From: Terracoccus sp. 273MFTsu3.1
GTDB lineage: Bacteria > Actinomycetota > Actinomycetes > Actinomycetales > Dermatophilaceae
Assembly: GCF_000383675.1 (NCBI RefSeq)
Contig: NZ_KB911823.1
Coordinates: 311,095 to 375,094, forward strand
DNA length: 64,000 bases
Reading direction: 5' to 3'
Below the pieces are notes generated by a model. That model saw only the letters and a list, made by a program, of their open reading frames with translations. It did not search any database and had not been told where the DNA came from. Positions 17,768 to 26,725 of this stretch are shown here, one piece after another. A program made the position numbers and the translations under genes. Position 1 is the stretch's first letter. Each line of letters opens with the position of its first letter.

Positions 17768-18226
17768 ATGGAAGAACTCGACCGTCGCCTCGTCGGCCTG
17801 CTGCTCGCGGACGGACGGATGAGCTACACGGACCTCGGCAAGGCCACGGGCCTGTCGACGTCCGCGGTGCACCAGCGCGTCCGGCGGCTCGAGGAGCGTG
17901 GCGTCGTGACGGGCTACACGGCCCAGGTGTCCCCGGAGTCGCTCGGACTGCCGCTCACGGCGCTCATCTCGGTCACGCCCTTCGACCCGAGCGCGCCCGA
18001 CGACGTGCCCGAGCGGCTGCGGCACATCACCGAGATCGAGGACTGCCACTCGGTCGCCGGGGTCGAGAGCTACATCCTCAAGGTGCGGGTCGCCACCCCG
18101 GGCAACCTCGAGGACCTCCTCGCGCGCATCCGATCGGCCGCCAACGTCGCGACCCGCACGACCGTCGTGCTGTCGACGCCGTGGGAAGCCCGCAGCGCGT
18201 CGGCCATGCCGCGCGAGACCCCCTGA
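17768..18226 (+). CDS. Lrp/AsnC family transcriptional regulator
   Basis: 152 aa. An N-terminal helix-turn-helix (LDRRLVGLLLADGRMSYTDLGKATGLSTSAVHQRVRRLEERGVV) leads into the RAM ligand-binding domain (about 68-140) with VAGVESYILKVRV. The family senses amino acids and forms octamers on DNA. The target cannot be deduced; the nearby lysine cluster at 21.6 kb is a candidate only by proximity. It is convergent with the MFS operon. Confidence 0.9.
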   Translation: MEELDRRLVGLLLADGRMSYTDLGKATGLSTSAVHQRVRRLEERGVVTGYTAQVSPESLGLPLTALISVTPFDPSAPDDVPERLRHITEIEDCHSVAGVESYILKVRVATPGNLEDLLARIRSAANVATRTTVVLSTPWEARSASAMPRETP

Positions 18227-18280
18227 CGACAGCCTCGACACCAGGAGTGCGGCCCGCGGTCGACGAGTCGGGCGGACCGC

Positions 18281-19582
18281 TCAGAGCTGCTCGATCGGCT
18301 CCGGAGCGGGTGACGGGACGACGACGTCGTCCGGTGCGTGGGCAGCGCCGGCGCGGGCACGCATACGCCGTCGGTGCCACGCCCAGAGCACGAGCGCGGA
18401 GAGCGTCAGGCACCCAGCCACGACGGCGAGGGTCGTCAGCGAGCCGCTCACGAGCGGTGAGACCATCCCGGCCACGAGCGCGTTGACGCACGTGCTGAGG
18501 AAGGACTGGAACGAGGAGACGGCGCCACGTTCGCGCGGTCGCAGGTCGAGCAGCGCGATCGTCAGGATCGGGAAGACGAGGGACACCCCGAGCGAGGCGG
18601 CCGCCACGGGCACGACGGTCCACGGCAGCGTGGGCTCGTCGACGAACGCCTGGTAGGCGACCGCGAACACGCCGCCGGCGAGGGCCACGAGGAAGCCGGC
18701 GAGGACGAAGGCCCCCTGTCGCACGCGGCCGGCGAGACGTCCGGTGAGGTACGAGCCGATCATCATCGTGACGACGAGCGGGACGAAGAGCACGCCGAAG
18801 TCGCGCTCGCCGAGCCCGAGGTGGTCGACGACGATCGCGGGCGCCGAGGAGATGTAGAGGAAGAGGGCGCCGAAGTTGAGGGCGATCGCGGCGCTGAGGC
18901 GCAGCACCGCGCCGTCCCCCGCCACGGAGGTGAACGACGCGAGCAGCGGCCGAGGCCGGAACGGCACGCGCTCGGCGGTCGGGTGCGTCTCGGGCAGCGA
19001 CGTCAGCGTCAGCACCACGAGGAGCACCCCGTAGGCCGCGAGCACCCAGAAGATCGTGCGCCACGACCCCCAGCCGAGGATGGCGCCGCCGACGATCGGC
19101 GCGAGCGCCGGGGCGATGGCGAAGATCATCGAGATGTGGCTCATGAACCGCTGCGCGTGCGCCCCGTCGAAGAGGTCGCGCACCACCGTGCGCCCGACGA
19201 TCATCCCGGCCCCGGCGACGAGGCCCTGGGCGCCGCGGGCGCACAGCAGGAGCGGCATGCTCGGCGCCAGCGCGCACAGCGCGCTGGTGACGGCGTAGAG
19301 GGCGCAGCCCGCGAGGATGACGGGGCGACGGCCGAGGGCATCGGACAGCGACCCGTGGAAGAGGCTGGCGACCGCGAAGGCGACGAGGTAGACGCTGACG
19401 GTCTGCTGCATCGCGACCTTGTCGACACCGAGGTCGCGGGTCATCACCTCGAACGCCGGGAAGATCGCGTCGATGGTGAACGGTCCGACCATCGTCAGCG
19501 CCGCGAGGACGAGGACGAGCTGCAGCTGGGGCACGCGCGCTCGCGCCGGCGCGTCGCGGGACGCGTCGTGGGTCAGGGTCAT
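18281..19582 (-). CDS. Bcr/CflA-type MFS multidrug exporter
   Basis: 433 aa with 12 predicted membrane helices. The MFS motif A loop (GSLSDALGRRPVIL), motif C-like GPFTIDAIFPAF and PALAPIVGGAI place it in the DHA1 Bcr/CflA drug:H+ antiporters. It is the last gene of a four-gene minus-strand operon and overlaps the YbaK gene by four bases (ATGA). A TetR gene in the same operon may control it. The substrate is unknown. Confidence 0.88.
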   Translation of the reverse strand: MTLTHDASRDAPARARVPQLQLVLVLAALTMVGPFTIDAIFPAFEVMTRDLGVDKVAMQQTVSVYLVAFAVASLFHGSLSDALGRRPVILAGCALYAVTSALCALAPSMPLLLCARGAQGLVAGAGMIVGRTVVRDLFDGAHAQRFMSHISMIFAIAPALAPIVGGAILGWGSWRTIFWVLAAYGVLLVVLTLTSLPETHPTAERVPFRPRPLLASFTSVAGDGAVLRLSAAIALNFGALFLYISSAPAIVVDHLGLGERDFGVLFVPLVVTMMIGSYLTGRLAGRVRQGAFVLAGFLVALAGGVFAVAYQAFVDEPTLPWTVVPVAAASLGVSLVFPILTIALLDLRPRERGAVSSFQSFLSTCVNALVAGMVSPLVSGSLTTLAVVAGCLTLSALVLWAWHRRRMRARAGAAHAPDDVVVPSPAPEPIEQL

Positions 19583-20076
19583 GCGCGACCGATCCGGGCA
19601 CGGCGGGCTCGGGTGACCGACGCGAGGTCCTCGGGCGCCAGACCGATGTCGAAGCCGCGTCGGCCGCCGGACACGTAGACCGTCCCGAAGCCGTATGCCG
19701 TCTCGTCGAGGACCGTGGGCAGCGCGCGCCTCTGTCCGACCGGGGAGATGCCGCCGACGACGTAGCCGGTGCTGCGCTCGGCCGCTGCGGGGTCGGCCAT
19801 GGTGACGCTCTTGACGCCGAGCGCCGCGGCGACGGCCTTGAGGTCGAGCTGGCCGTCGACGGGCACGACGCCCACCGCCAGCGTCGTGCCGGTGTCGACG
19901 AGCAGGGTCTTGAAGACGCGGGAGGGCTCGACACCGAGCGCGGCCGCGGCCTCGAGGCCGTAGCTCGTCGCCGCAGGGTCGTGCTCGTAGGGGTGGCGGG
20001 AGTACGAGACCCCCGCGCGGTCGAGGGCGACGGTGGCTGGTGTCGACGGACCGTCGGCCTGGCGTTGCCTCGCCAT
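19579..20076 (-). CDS. ybaK: YbaK/EbsC-type aminoacyl-tRNA deacylase
   Basis: 165 aa. The YbaK fold is shown by HPYEHDP, SRVFKTLLVDT, LAVGVVPVDGQLDLKAVAAALG and the YVVGGISPVGQRR loop, which contains the catalytic-site Lys/Gly/Pro region typical of Cys-tRNA(Pro) hydrolases. It would edit misacylated tRNA. Start and stop overlap both neighbours (one base with TetR, four with MFS), implying translational coupling in an unusual gene set. Confidence 0.9.
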   Translation of the reverse strand: MARQRQADGPSTPATVALDRAGVSYSRHPYEHDPAATSYGLEAAAALGVEPSRVFKTLLVDTGTTLAVGVVPVDGQLDLKAVAAALGVKSVTMADPAAAERSTGYVVGGISPVGQRRALPTVLDETAYGFGTVYVSGGRRGFDIGLAPEDLASVTRARRARIGRA

Positions 20077-20696
20077 CAGGCGTCGCCGACGAACGCGAGC
20101 CCGTCCCAGATCGTCGTGACGACGAGGTCGGTGGCCTCGTCGGCCGTCGTGCCCGGGTGCGTGCTGCGCCAGACGGCGAGACGCTCGCACCCGCCGATGA
20201 GGATCTCGGCCATGACCGTGACCCGGCGCGGCTCGAGGGCCTCGAACGCCGGCAGGGTCCGCAGGCCCTCGGCGAACGCCTTGGCGGTCTGCTGGCGGAT
20301 GCGTTCGACGGACGCCGAGGCCTCGCCGATGAGGGCTCCCTCGGTGCGCAGCAGCGCGAACGCCTGGTCGTGCTCGTCGATGAACGAGAAGAACGCGTGG
20401 ACGACGCCGCGCACCCGGTCGCGGGCGGGTGCGGCCGGCTGGGCCACCCACGAGTCGATGAGCGCGGCGAGCAGCTGCCCGCGGGCCCGCTCGATCGTCG
20501 CCGCCAGCAGGCCCTCCTTCGACCCGAAGTAGTCGTAGATGAGGGGCTTGGTGACGCCGACGAGCTCGGCGATCTCGTCCATCGTGGCGGCCTGGATGCC
20601 GCGGGCCGAGAAGACCTGCTCGGCCACGGCCAGCATCTGCGCCTCCCGCTCGGCGCGAGGCATGCGGACGCGGGTGCCGGGGGAGCGGGAAGTCAC
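20076..20696 (-). CDS. TetR family transcriptional regulator
   Basis: 206 aa. The N-terminal helix-turn-helix (AEQVFSARGIQAATMDEIAELVGVTKPLIYDYFGSKEGL) is canonical; the C-terminal helical ligand domain is variable. It starts with GTG and overlaps the VOC gene by four bases (GTGA). It probably regulates its own operon, which ends in an MFS exporter. Confidence 0.92.
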   Translation of the reverse strand: MTSRSPGTRVRMPRAEREAQMLAVAEQVFSARGIQAATMDEIAELVGVTKPLIYDYFGSKEGLLAATIERARGQLLAALIDSWVAQPAAPARDRVRGVVHAFFSFIDEHDQAFALLRTEGALIGEASASVERIRQQTAKAFAEGLRTLPAFEALEPRRVTVMAEILIGGCERLAVWRSTHPGTTADEATDLVVTTIWDGLAFVGDA

Positions 20697-21430
20697 CGCC
20701 GCAGTCTACGGGTGCCCTCGCGGAGGTCCTGGACGCAGAACTCGTTGCCGTCGGGGTCGGCGAGCGGGACCCCGCAGCCGTCCACGTGGCCGGTGTCGAG
20801 CCGCGTGGCTCCGAGCGAGAGGAGGCGTGCGACCTCGGCGTCGAGGTCGTCCGGTGTCGTCGGGCTCACGTGGAGGTGCATGACGTTGCGCCCCGACCTC
20901 GGACGCAGGGGTGGGCCTCCCCAGGCGATCTTCGCGCCGCCGCGGGGTGACTGGATGGCCGTCTCCCCGTCGTGGTCCCAGACGAGCGGCCAGTCCAGGG
21001 CCTCGCTCCAGAAGAGACCGACCTCGCGGGTCCCGTCGCAGGCGAGCTCCCCGAGGAACGCCGTGTCGGCGAGGAAGGCGTTGCCCGCCTCGATGACGCA
21101 CAATTCGTTGCCCTCCGGGTCCGCGAGCACGACGTGAGCCTCCTCCGGCCGCTGTCCGACGTCGAGGTGTCGGGCACCGAGCCGGAGCGCCCGGTCGACG
21201 GTCGACTGCTGCTCGTCCGGCGTGGCGCTCGTCAGGTGCAGGTGGATCTGGTTCGGGCCGGTGCTGCGCACCGTCGCCGGCAGGAACCGGATCGCGAACT
21301 CGGGTTCCTCACCCGGCGGCAGGACGACGCCGTCGGCGTCGGTCTCGCGGTCCAGCAGCCCGGCCCAGAAGTCCGCGAGGCGCGCCGGGTCGTTCGCGTC
21401 AATGCAGAGCTCGAGCAGGCGGCAGGTCAT
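20693..21430 (-). CDS. Two-domain VOC (glyoxalase-like) protein
   Basis: 245 aa with two tandem vicinal-oxygen-chelate domains (about 1-117 and 118-240). Each ends in the typical LADPEGNELCVIE or LADPDGNEFCVQD strand, whose Glu is a metal ligand in the superfamily. Such two-domain VOC proteins are often dioxygenases, isomerases or antibiotic-binding proteins; the substrate here is unknown. It is the first gene of the overlapping VOC-TetR-YbaK-MFS operon. Confidence 0.85.
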   Translation of the reverse strand: MTCRLLELCIDANDPARLADFWAGLLDRETDADGVVLPPGEEPEFAIRFLPATVRSTGPNQIHLHLTSATPDEQQSTVDRALRLGARHLDVGQRPEEAHVVLADPEGNELCVIEAGNAFLADTAFLGELACDGTREVGLFWSEALDWPLVWDHDGETAIQSPRGGAKIAWGGPPLRPRSGRNVMHLHVSPTTPDDLDAEVARLLSLGATRLDTGHVDGCGVPLADPDGNEFCVQDLREGTRRLRR

Positions 21431-21540
21431 CGGGCCTCGTCTCGGGTCTGGTGCACGGAAGCACGGTCCCGAGCCACGCTAGGTGGCGCAGGGTCGGGCC
21501 ACAACGGGATAGACGCCCGGCGACCGGGTCCGGACGCCGG

Positions 21541-21573
21541 CGTGGCCCGGGACCTCGACGGTCCCGGGCCACG
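21541..21573 (-). terminator. Terminator of kamA
   Basis: A perfect 12-bp stem (21541-21552 with 21562-21573) with a nine-base loop lies 40 bases beyond the kamA stop. A GTATGCCG word on the minus strand abuts it. The rest of 21431-21614 shows only a short GTGCTTGTC direct repeat near 21582-21600. Confidence 0.75.
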
Positions 21574-21614
21574 CGGCATACGTGCTTGTCGTGCTTGTCG
21601 TGCTGTCTTCTGTG

Positions 21615-23060
21615 TCAGACGAGCAGCTGCGACTCGGCGGCGGCGCGGCTCGTGGCGGCCTGCTCGGTCGCCTCGGCCAGGACCGACTCGTGGTCCACCG
21701 ACTGGTGCCACCACTGCTGCCCGGCCTCGGGCAGCGTGTAGATCGGGTCGTAGTAGACGTACTCGCGCGAGAGCGCCTCGGTGTCGTCGCCCTCGATGGA
21801 GGTGCGGTAGTTCTTGCGCCAGTAGGAGATGCCGCGCTCGGTGTCGTACTCCTCGACCTGGTGGACCCAGCGCTTGCCGACGAACGGCACGTCGCAGACG
21901 ATGCGCGGCGTCGAGAAGCCGGGGAGGTAGCCCATCATCGAGTGCTGGAGGTGCTGGGCCTCGGCGAGCGAGAGCCGCCAGTGCTCGGCGAACGGGATCA
22001 TGTCGCACATGTAGAAGTAGTACGGCGTGATCTGGGCGCCGTCGGCGAGGCCGAAGCAGAGGTCGAGCAGCTGCTCGGTCGTGTCGTTGACGCCGCGCAT
22101 GAGGACACCCTGGTTGCGGACGTCGCGGACGCCGGCGTCGAGCATGGCCTTGGACGCGCGGGCGACGGACGGCGTCAGCGACTGGGCGTTGTTGACGTGC
22201 GTGTGGATCGCGAGCGAGACACCGCGCGAGCGGGCCTTGGCCGAGACGCGGGCCACGCCCTCGACGACGTCCTCGGCGAACCAGTGCTGGGGCAGACCCA
22301 TGAGCGCCTTGGTCGCGAGGCGGATGTCGCGGATGTTCTCGATGTCGAGGAGCTGGTCGATGAACGCCTCGAGGTTCTTCCACGGCATGTTGGCGACGTC
22401 GCCACCCGAGACGACGACGTCGCGCACGACCGGGGAGGTGCGCAGGTAGTCGAGCATCGCGGCGTAGCGGTCGACCGGCTTGAGGTCGAACTTCAGCTTG
22501 GCGACCTGCGGCGTCGAGTTGCCGACGAGGTCCATGCGCGTGCAGTGGCCGCAGTACTGCGGGCAGGTGGGCAGCAGCTCCGCGAGCACCTTGGTGGGGT
22601 AGCGGTGCGTCAGTCCCTCGGCGACCCACATGTCGTGCTCGTGCAGCGAGTCGCGCGACGCGTGCGGGTGCGACGGCCAGTCGGTGCGACGGTCGGAGAA
22701 GACCGGCAGCATGTAGTTGCGGATCGGGTCGGCGTAGAAGGCCTCGGTGAAGTCGTGCCCGGCCGACGGCATCGGCGAGTCGGTCGACGGGACCATCGTG
22801 TTGAGCATCTGCGGCGGGACGAGCATCGACATCGTCGCCCGCTCGCTCTGGTCCTTGGCGAGGTCGTCGTAGAAGCGGTCGTCGAGCAGGTCGCCCATGA
22901 GGGCTCGCAACTGCTTGATGTTCCTGACACAGTTGACCCGCTGCCACTGTGCGCTGTCCCAGTCGGCCTGGGTGATGCTCGCCCAGCCCGGGAAACGCGT
23001 CCAGTCGGGCTCGACGAGCTCGCGTCGGCGGTACGCGTAGGGCTGCTCAACCTTGCTCAT
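21615..23060 (-). CDS. kamA: L-lysine 2,3-aminomutase
   Basis: 481 aa. The radical-SAM cluster motif is CPQYCGHC (CX3CX2C). VVVSGGDVANMPW, RDIRLATKALMGLP, NQGVLMRGVND and YYFYMCDMIPFAEHWRLSLAEA match KamA-type enzymes, which use SAM, a 4Fe-4S cluster and PLP to convert lysine into beta-lysine. It is divergent from kdd-kamD-kamE-kal, which continue the same pathway. TACTGT seven bases before the ATG with TTGAGC 17 bases further up gives a strong leaderless promoter. Upstream in-frame codons look non-coding, so 23060 is the start. Confidence 0.93.
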   Translation of the reverse strand: MSKVEQPYAYRRRELVEPDWTRFPGWASITQADWDSAQWQRVNCVRNIKQLRALMGDLLDDRFYDDLAKDQSERATMSMLVPPQMLNTMVPSTDSPMPSAGHDFTEAFYADPIRNYMLPVFSDRRTDWPSHPHASRDSLHEHDMWVAEGLTHRYPTKVLAELLPTCPQYCGHCTRMDLVGNSTPQVAKLKFDLKPVDRYAAMLDYLRTSPVVRDVVVSGGDVANMPWKNLEAFIDQLLDIENIRDIRLATKALMGLPQHWFAEDVVEGVARVSAKARSRGVSLAIHTHVNNAQSLTPSVARASKAMLDAGVRDVRNQGVLMRGVNDTTEQLLDLCFGLADGAQITPYYFYMCDMIPFAEHWRLSLAEAQHLQHSMMGYLPGFSTPRIVCDVPFVGKRWVHQVEEYDTERGISYWRKNYRTSIEGDDTEALSREYVYYDPIYTLPEAGQQWWHQSVDHESVLAEATEQAATSRAAAESQLLV

Positions 23061-23067
23061 GCGGAGA

Positions 23068-23096
23068 ACAGTAACGCCAGGGGCGGTCTCGCTCAA
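23068..23096 (-). promoter_or_regulatory. kamA promoter
   Basis: On the minus strand TTGAGC (23091-23096), a 17-base spacer and TACTGT (23068-23073) fit the housekeeping consensus well. The predicted start falls at or one base from the kamA ATG. Confidence 0.6.
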
Positions 23097-23196
23097 ACAC
23101 GTCCGGCTCACGAAATTGTGAAGATACCGCCGGTGTGCCCCTATGCTGACGCAAGATCTTCGGTTTCCGTCCGTACATACAGAAGGATTTGTGAAC

Positions 23197-24324
23197 GTGT
23201 CAGACCCGACGTCGGCCGCCCCGGATCGCACGGGGGCCGCCCGCGTGTCGTCGCCCGTCGGCCTGCACCGCGTGCTCGAGCCCACCGGCGACGCCATCAC
23301 CCTCCCGCAGGCGGCCCGGCGACTCGACGCGAGCCCGCAGCTGTGGCCCGACGAGGTCCGCATCGCGGTCGAGACGCTCAACCTCGACGCGGCGTCCTAC
23401 CGGCAGCTCGCGGAGAAGCACAGCACCGACGGCGCCGTCGACGGGGGAGCCGTGCGTGCCGAGGTCCTCGACATCGTCGCGACGCGCGGCAAGATGCAGA
23501 ACCCCGTGACCGGCTCGGGCGGCATGCTCATCGGCACGGTCGAGGAGGTCGGGCCGGACAGCACGCTCGGTCTCGCGGTCGGCGACCGCGTCGCGACCCT
23601 CGTGTCGCTGTCCCTGACCCCCCTGGCCATCACCGACGGACTGTCCCGCTGGGACGGTCTCTCCGAGCAGGTGCCGGCCGACGGCCACGCGATCCTCTTC
23701 GGCCGCAGCATCGCGGCCACCCTCCCCACCGACCTCGACCCGCACCTGGCGCTCATGGTCATGGACGTGTGCGGCGCGCCGGCGCTCGTCGAGCGCGTCG
23801 TGGGGGAGTACGCCGCCCGCGGCGTCGCGCCGACCGTGGCGGTCCTCGGCGGGGCCGGCAAGTCCGGCTCGCTGTCCCTGGCAGCCGCTCGCGCCGCGGG
23901 CGCCGGCCGGACCATCGGCGTCGTCCCGGTGGAGCGCGAGCGGACGGTTCTCGAGTCGAGCGGGCTCGCCGACGCCGTCGTCCTGGCCGACGCGCGGTCG
24001 CCCCTCGGCCTCGCGGCAGCCGTCGAGTCTGCCGGGGGACCGGCCGACGTGACCGTCGTCTGCGTCGACGTCCCCGGCTGCGAGCAGCCCGCGATCCTCG
24101 CGACCGCGCAGGGCGGCACCATCATCTTCTTCAGCATGGCCACGAACTTCGCCGCGGCCGCGCTCGGCGCCGAGGGCCTCGCCGCCGACGTGCGGATGCT
24201 CGTCGGCAACGGCTACGTCCCCGGCCACGCCGAGACGGCGCTGCGCCTCGTCCGCGACGTCCCGGCCGTGCGGGCGCTCTTCGAGGGCCGCCTCGCCACC
24301 GAGAAGGCAGGATCTGACGCATGA
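23197..24324 (+). CDS. kdd: L-erythro-3,5-diaminohexanoate dehydrogenase
   Basis: 375 aa. Sequence and context match KDD: LHRVLEP at the N-terminus, MQNPVTGSGGMLIGTVEEVG and a Rossmann segment VAVLGGAGKSGSLSLAAAR. The enzyme oxidatively deaminates 3,5-diaminohexanoate to 5-amino-3-oxohexanoate with NAD+. The start is uncertain between GTG 23191 and GTG 23197; the AGAAGGA ribosome site at 23181-23187 is best placed for 23197. An ATG at 23143 lacks a ribosome site. It overlaps kamD by four bases. Confidence 0.9.
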   Translation: MSDPTSAAPDRTGAARVSSPVGLHRVLEPTGDAITLPQAARRLDASPQLWPDEVRIAVETLNLDAASYRQLAEKHSTDGAVDGGAVRAEVLDIVATRGKMQNPVTGSGGMLIGTVEEVGPDSTLGLAVGDRVATLVSLSLTPLAITDGLSRWDGLSEQVPADGHAILFGRSIAATLPTDLDPHLALMVMDVCGAPALVERVVGEYAARGVAPTVAVLGGAGKSGSLSLAAARAAGAGRTIGVVPVERERTVLESSGLADAVVLADARSPLGLAAAVESAGGPADVTVVCVDVPGCEQPAILATAQGGTIIFFSMATNFAAAALGAEGLAADVRMLVGNGYVPGHAETALRLVRDVPAVRALFEGRLATEKAGSDA

Positions 24325-25934
24325 CCCGCCCCGACGCCATGCTCGAGCTCGACCCGGCCGTCGTGCGCCGGGCCCGCGCGCTCGCCCGCAAGGCCGCCGC
24401 CCCCGTCGTGAAGATCGCCCGCAGCCACACGACGGTGTCGGTCGAGCGCGCGACCCTGCGCCTCGCCGGTCTCGCCGGCGCGGACCACGAGCGCGTGCCG
24501 TGGGTCAACCACCTCGTCACCGCGGTCCGCGACGAGGTCGGCCTCGAGCACGGCGTCACGACGCCGGTCTACGACGCGCTGCTCCGCGGCGAGGCGCCCG
24601 ACCTCACGACGTTGGCGCAGAAGGCCGCGAGCGGCAACGTCTCCTTCCGGATGCCCACGGGTCGCGAGGCCACGGCGGCCCGCCGCGCCGCCGCGAAGGG
24701 GGTGGGCGCGGGACTGCGCACCATCGACCGGTCGCGCGCCACCCGTGACCGCCTCATCAAGCGCCACGGCGACCCGAAGACCAAGCCGTGGATCTACCTC
24801 ATCGTCGCGACCGGCGACATCTACGAGGACATCCCGCAGGCCCAGGCGGCCGCGCGTGAGGGCGCCGACATCATCGCCGTGATCCGCTCCACGGGTCAGT
24901 CCCTGCTCGACTACGTCCCCGAGGGGGCGACCCGCGAAGGCTTCGCCGGGACGTACGCGACGCAGGAGAACTTCCGCCTCATGCGTGCCGCGCTCGACGA
25001 CGTGAGCAAGGAGCTCGGTCGCTACGTCCGGCTGACGAACTACGCCTCGGGACTGTGCATGCCCGAGATCGCGGCCCTCGCCGGCATGGAACGCCTCGAC
25101 ATGATGCTCAACGACTCGATGTACGGCATCCTCTTCCGCGACATCAACCCGATCCGCACCTTCGTCGACCAGCGCTTCTCGCGCCAGGTGCACGCCCGGG
25201 CCGGCATCATCATCAACACCGGTGAGGACAACTACCTCACGACCGCCGACGCCGTCGAGGCCGCCCACACCGTCACCGTGAGCCAGCTGCTCAACGAGCG
25301 CTTCGCCAAGGAGGCGGGCCTCGAGGACTGGCAGCTCGGGCTCGGACACGCCTTCGAGATCAACCCCGACATCCCCGACAGCTTCCGGATGGAGCTCGCC
25401 CACGCGATGCTCGCCCGCCAGCTCTTCCCGGACGCGCCGCTGAAGTGGATGCCGCCGACGAAGCACATGACGGGCGACGTCTTCCGCGGCTACCTGCTCG
25501 ACGGGTTCTTCAACCTCGTGGGCGCCATGACCGGTCAGGGCATCCTGCTCGTCGGCATGATGACCGAGGCCGTCGTGACGCCGTTCCTCTCCGACCGCGA
25601 CCTCGCGCTGCAGAACGTCCGCTACGTCATGAACGCGGCGAGCGGGCTGACCGAGGACTTCCACCCACCGCGCGACGGCTACATCCAGACCCGCGCTCGC
25701 CAGGTGCTCTCCGAAGCGGTCGACCTGCTCGACCGCATCGTCAGCGACACCGACGCCGCCGGCGACGCGCCGCTCCTCGCGGCCATCGCCGACGGCACCT
25801 TCGGCCTCATGAAGCGGCCGGCGACGGGAGGCAAGGGCCTCGACGGCGTCAGCGAGCGCGCCGACGACTACGACAACCCGGCGACCACCGCCCTCGACGC
25901 GTGGACCCCGCCGGCGAAGATGGCCGGCCGATGA
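24321..25934 (+). CDS. kamD: Lysine 5,6-aminomutase alpha subunit
   Basis: 537 aa, matching the large subunit of the adenosylcobalamin- and PLP-dependent D-lysine/beta-lysine 5,6-aminomutase. It forms the TIM-barrel catalytic subunit; conserved blocks include IVATGDIYEDIPQAQAAAREGADIIAVIRSTGQS (in shorter pieces), TREGFAGTYATQENF and HMTGDVFRGY. The heterodimer moves the 6-amino group of beta-lysine to C5. ATGA overlaps on both sides (kdd, kamE) indicate tight coupling and fixed stoichiometry. Confidence 0.95.
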   Translation: MTRPDAMLELDPAVVRRARALARKAAAPVVKIARSHTTVSVERATLRLAGLAGADHERVPWVNHLVTAVRDEVGLEHGVTTPVYDALLRGEAPDLTTLAQKAASGNVSFRMPTGREATAARRAAAKGVGAGLRTIDRSRATRDRLIKRHGDPKTKPWIYLIVATGDIYEDIPQAQAAAREGADIIAVIRSTGQSLLDYVPEGATREGFAGTYATQENFRLMRAALDDVSKELGRYVRLTNYASGLCMPEIAALAGMERLDMMLNDSMYGILFRDINPIRTFVDQRFSRQVHARAGIIINTGEDNYLTTADAVEAAHTVTVSQLLNERFAKEAGLEDWQLGLGHAFEINPDIPDSFRMELAHAMLARQLFPDAPLKWMPPTKHMTGDVFRGYLLDGFFNLVGAMTGQGILLVGMMTEAVVTPFLSDRDLALQNVRYVMNAASGLTEDFHPPRDGYIQTRARQVLSEAVDLLDRIVSDTDAAGDAPLLAAIADGTFGLMKRPATGGKGLDGVSERADDYDNPATTALDAWTPPAKMAGR

Positions 25935-26725
25935 GCGCAGCGAAGCAGCCTGGCCAGGCAACCCCCTCCTCGGCCGCGTCGGGCAGCATCATCCGGCCCT
26001 ACGGCGACACGACCGGCGACGGCATGGTGCAGATGTCGTTCACCCTGCCGCTGCCCCACGACAAGAAGGCCGAGGGCGCCGCGCTCCAGCTCGCCCGGAA
26101 GATGGGCCTGGACCCAGCCCTGCTCGTGCACGCGAAGGCCATGGGTCCCGACTTCACGTTCTTCGTCGTCTACGGCAGCTCGACGCACCTCGTCAACCTC
26201 GACGACGTCCACGTCGTCGAGCGCGAGTACCCCCTGCTGTCCGCCAAGGACGCCAACCTGACGATCAAGAAGCAGCTCCGCCGCAAGCTCGTCGTCGTCG
26301 GTGCCTGCATCGGCACCGACGCCCACACCGTCGGCATCGACGCGATCCTCAACATCAAGGGCTTCGCCGGCGAGAAGGGCCTCGAGTACTACCGCGAGAT
26401 CAAGGTCGTCAACCTCGGCGCCCAGGTGCTCGTGCCCGAGCTCGTCGCCCGGGCCCGCGCCGAGAAGGCCGACGCCGTGCTCGTCAGCCAGGTCGTCACC
26501 CAGAAGGACGCCCACATCCACAACACCACCCAGATGTCCGCGGCCTTCCGCGAGGCCTACCCGGCCGGGCAGGTGCCGATCCTCATCGCCGGCGGCCCGC
26601 GCTTCGAGGACGGGTCCGAGAAGGCCCTCGGCGTCGACCGGATCTTCGGCCGGGGCACGACCCCCGGCGAGGTCGCCAGCTACCTGGTCCATGAGATCGG
26701 CCTCCGGAAGGGGAAGAAGCCATGA
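25931..26725 (+). CDS. kamE: Lysine 5,6-aminomutase beta subunit (cobalamin-binding)
   Basis: 264 aa. An N-terminal dimerisation region is followed by a Rossmann-like B12 domain with the DxHxxG motif (GTDAHTVGID), whose His replaces the lower axial base of adenosylcobalamin. In the family this subunit also supplies the lysine that binds PLP. LVSQVVTQKDAHIHNTTQM and IAGGPRFEDG are conserved. It overlaps kamD and kal by four bases each. Confidence 0.95.
   Translation: MSAAKQPGQATPSSAASGSIIRPYGDTTGDGMVQMSFTLPLPHDKKAEGAALQLARKMGLDPALLVHAKAMGPDFTFFVVYGSSTHLVNLDDVHVVEREYPLLSAKDANLTIKKQLRRKLVVVGACIGTDAHTVGIDAILNIKGFAGEKGLEYYREIKVVNLGAQVLVPELVARARAEKADAVLVSQVVTQKDAHIHNTTQMSAAFREAYPAGQVPILIAGGPRFEDGSEKALGVDRIFGRGTTPGEVASYLVHEIGLRKGKKP

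Noticed and set aside
23143-23196. ATG at 23143 as kdd start
   Set aside because: No ribosome site precedes it, whereas AGAAGGA is well placed for GTG 23197.
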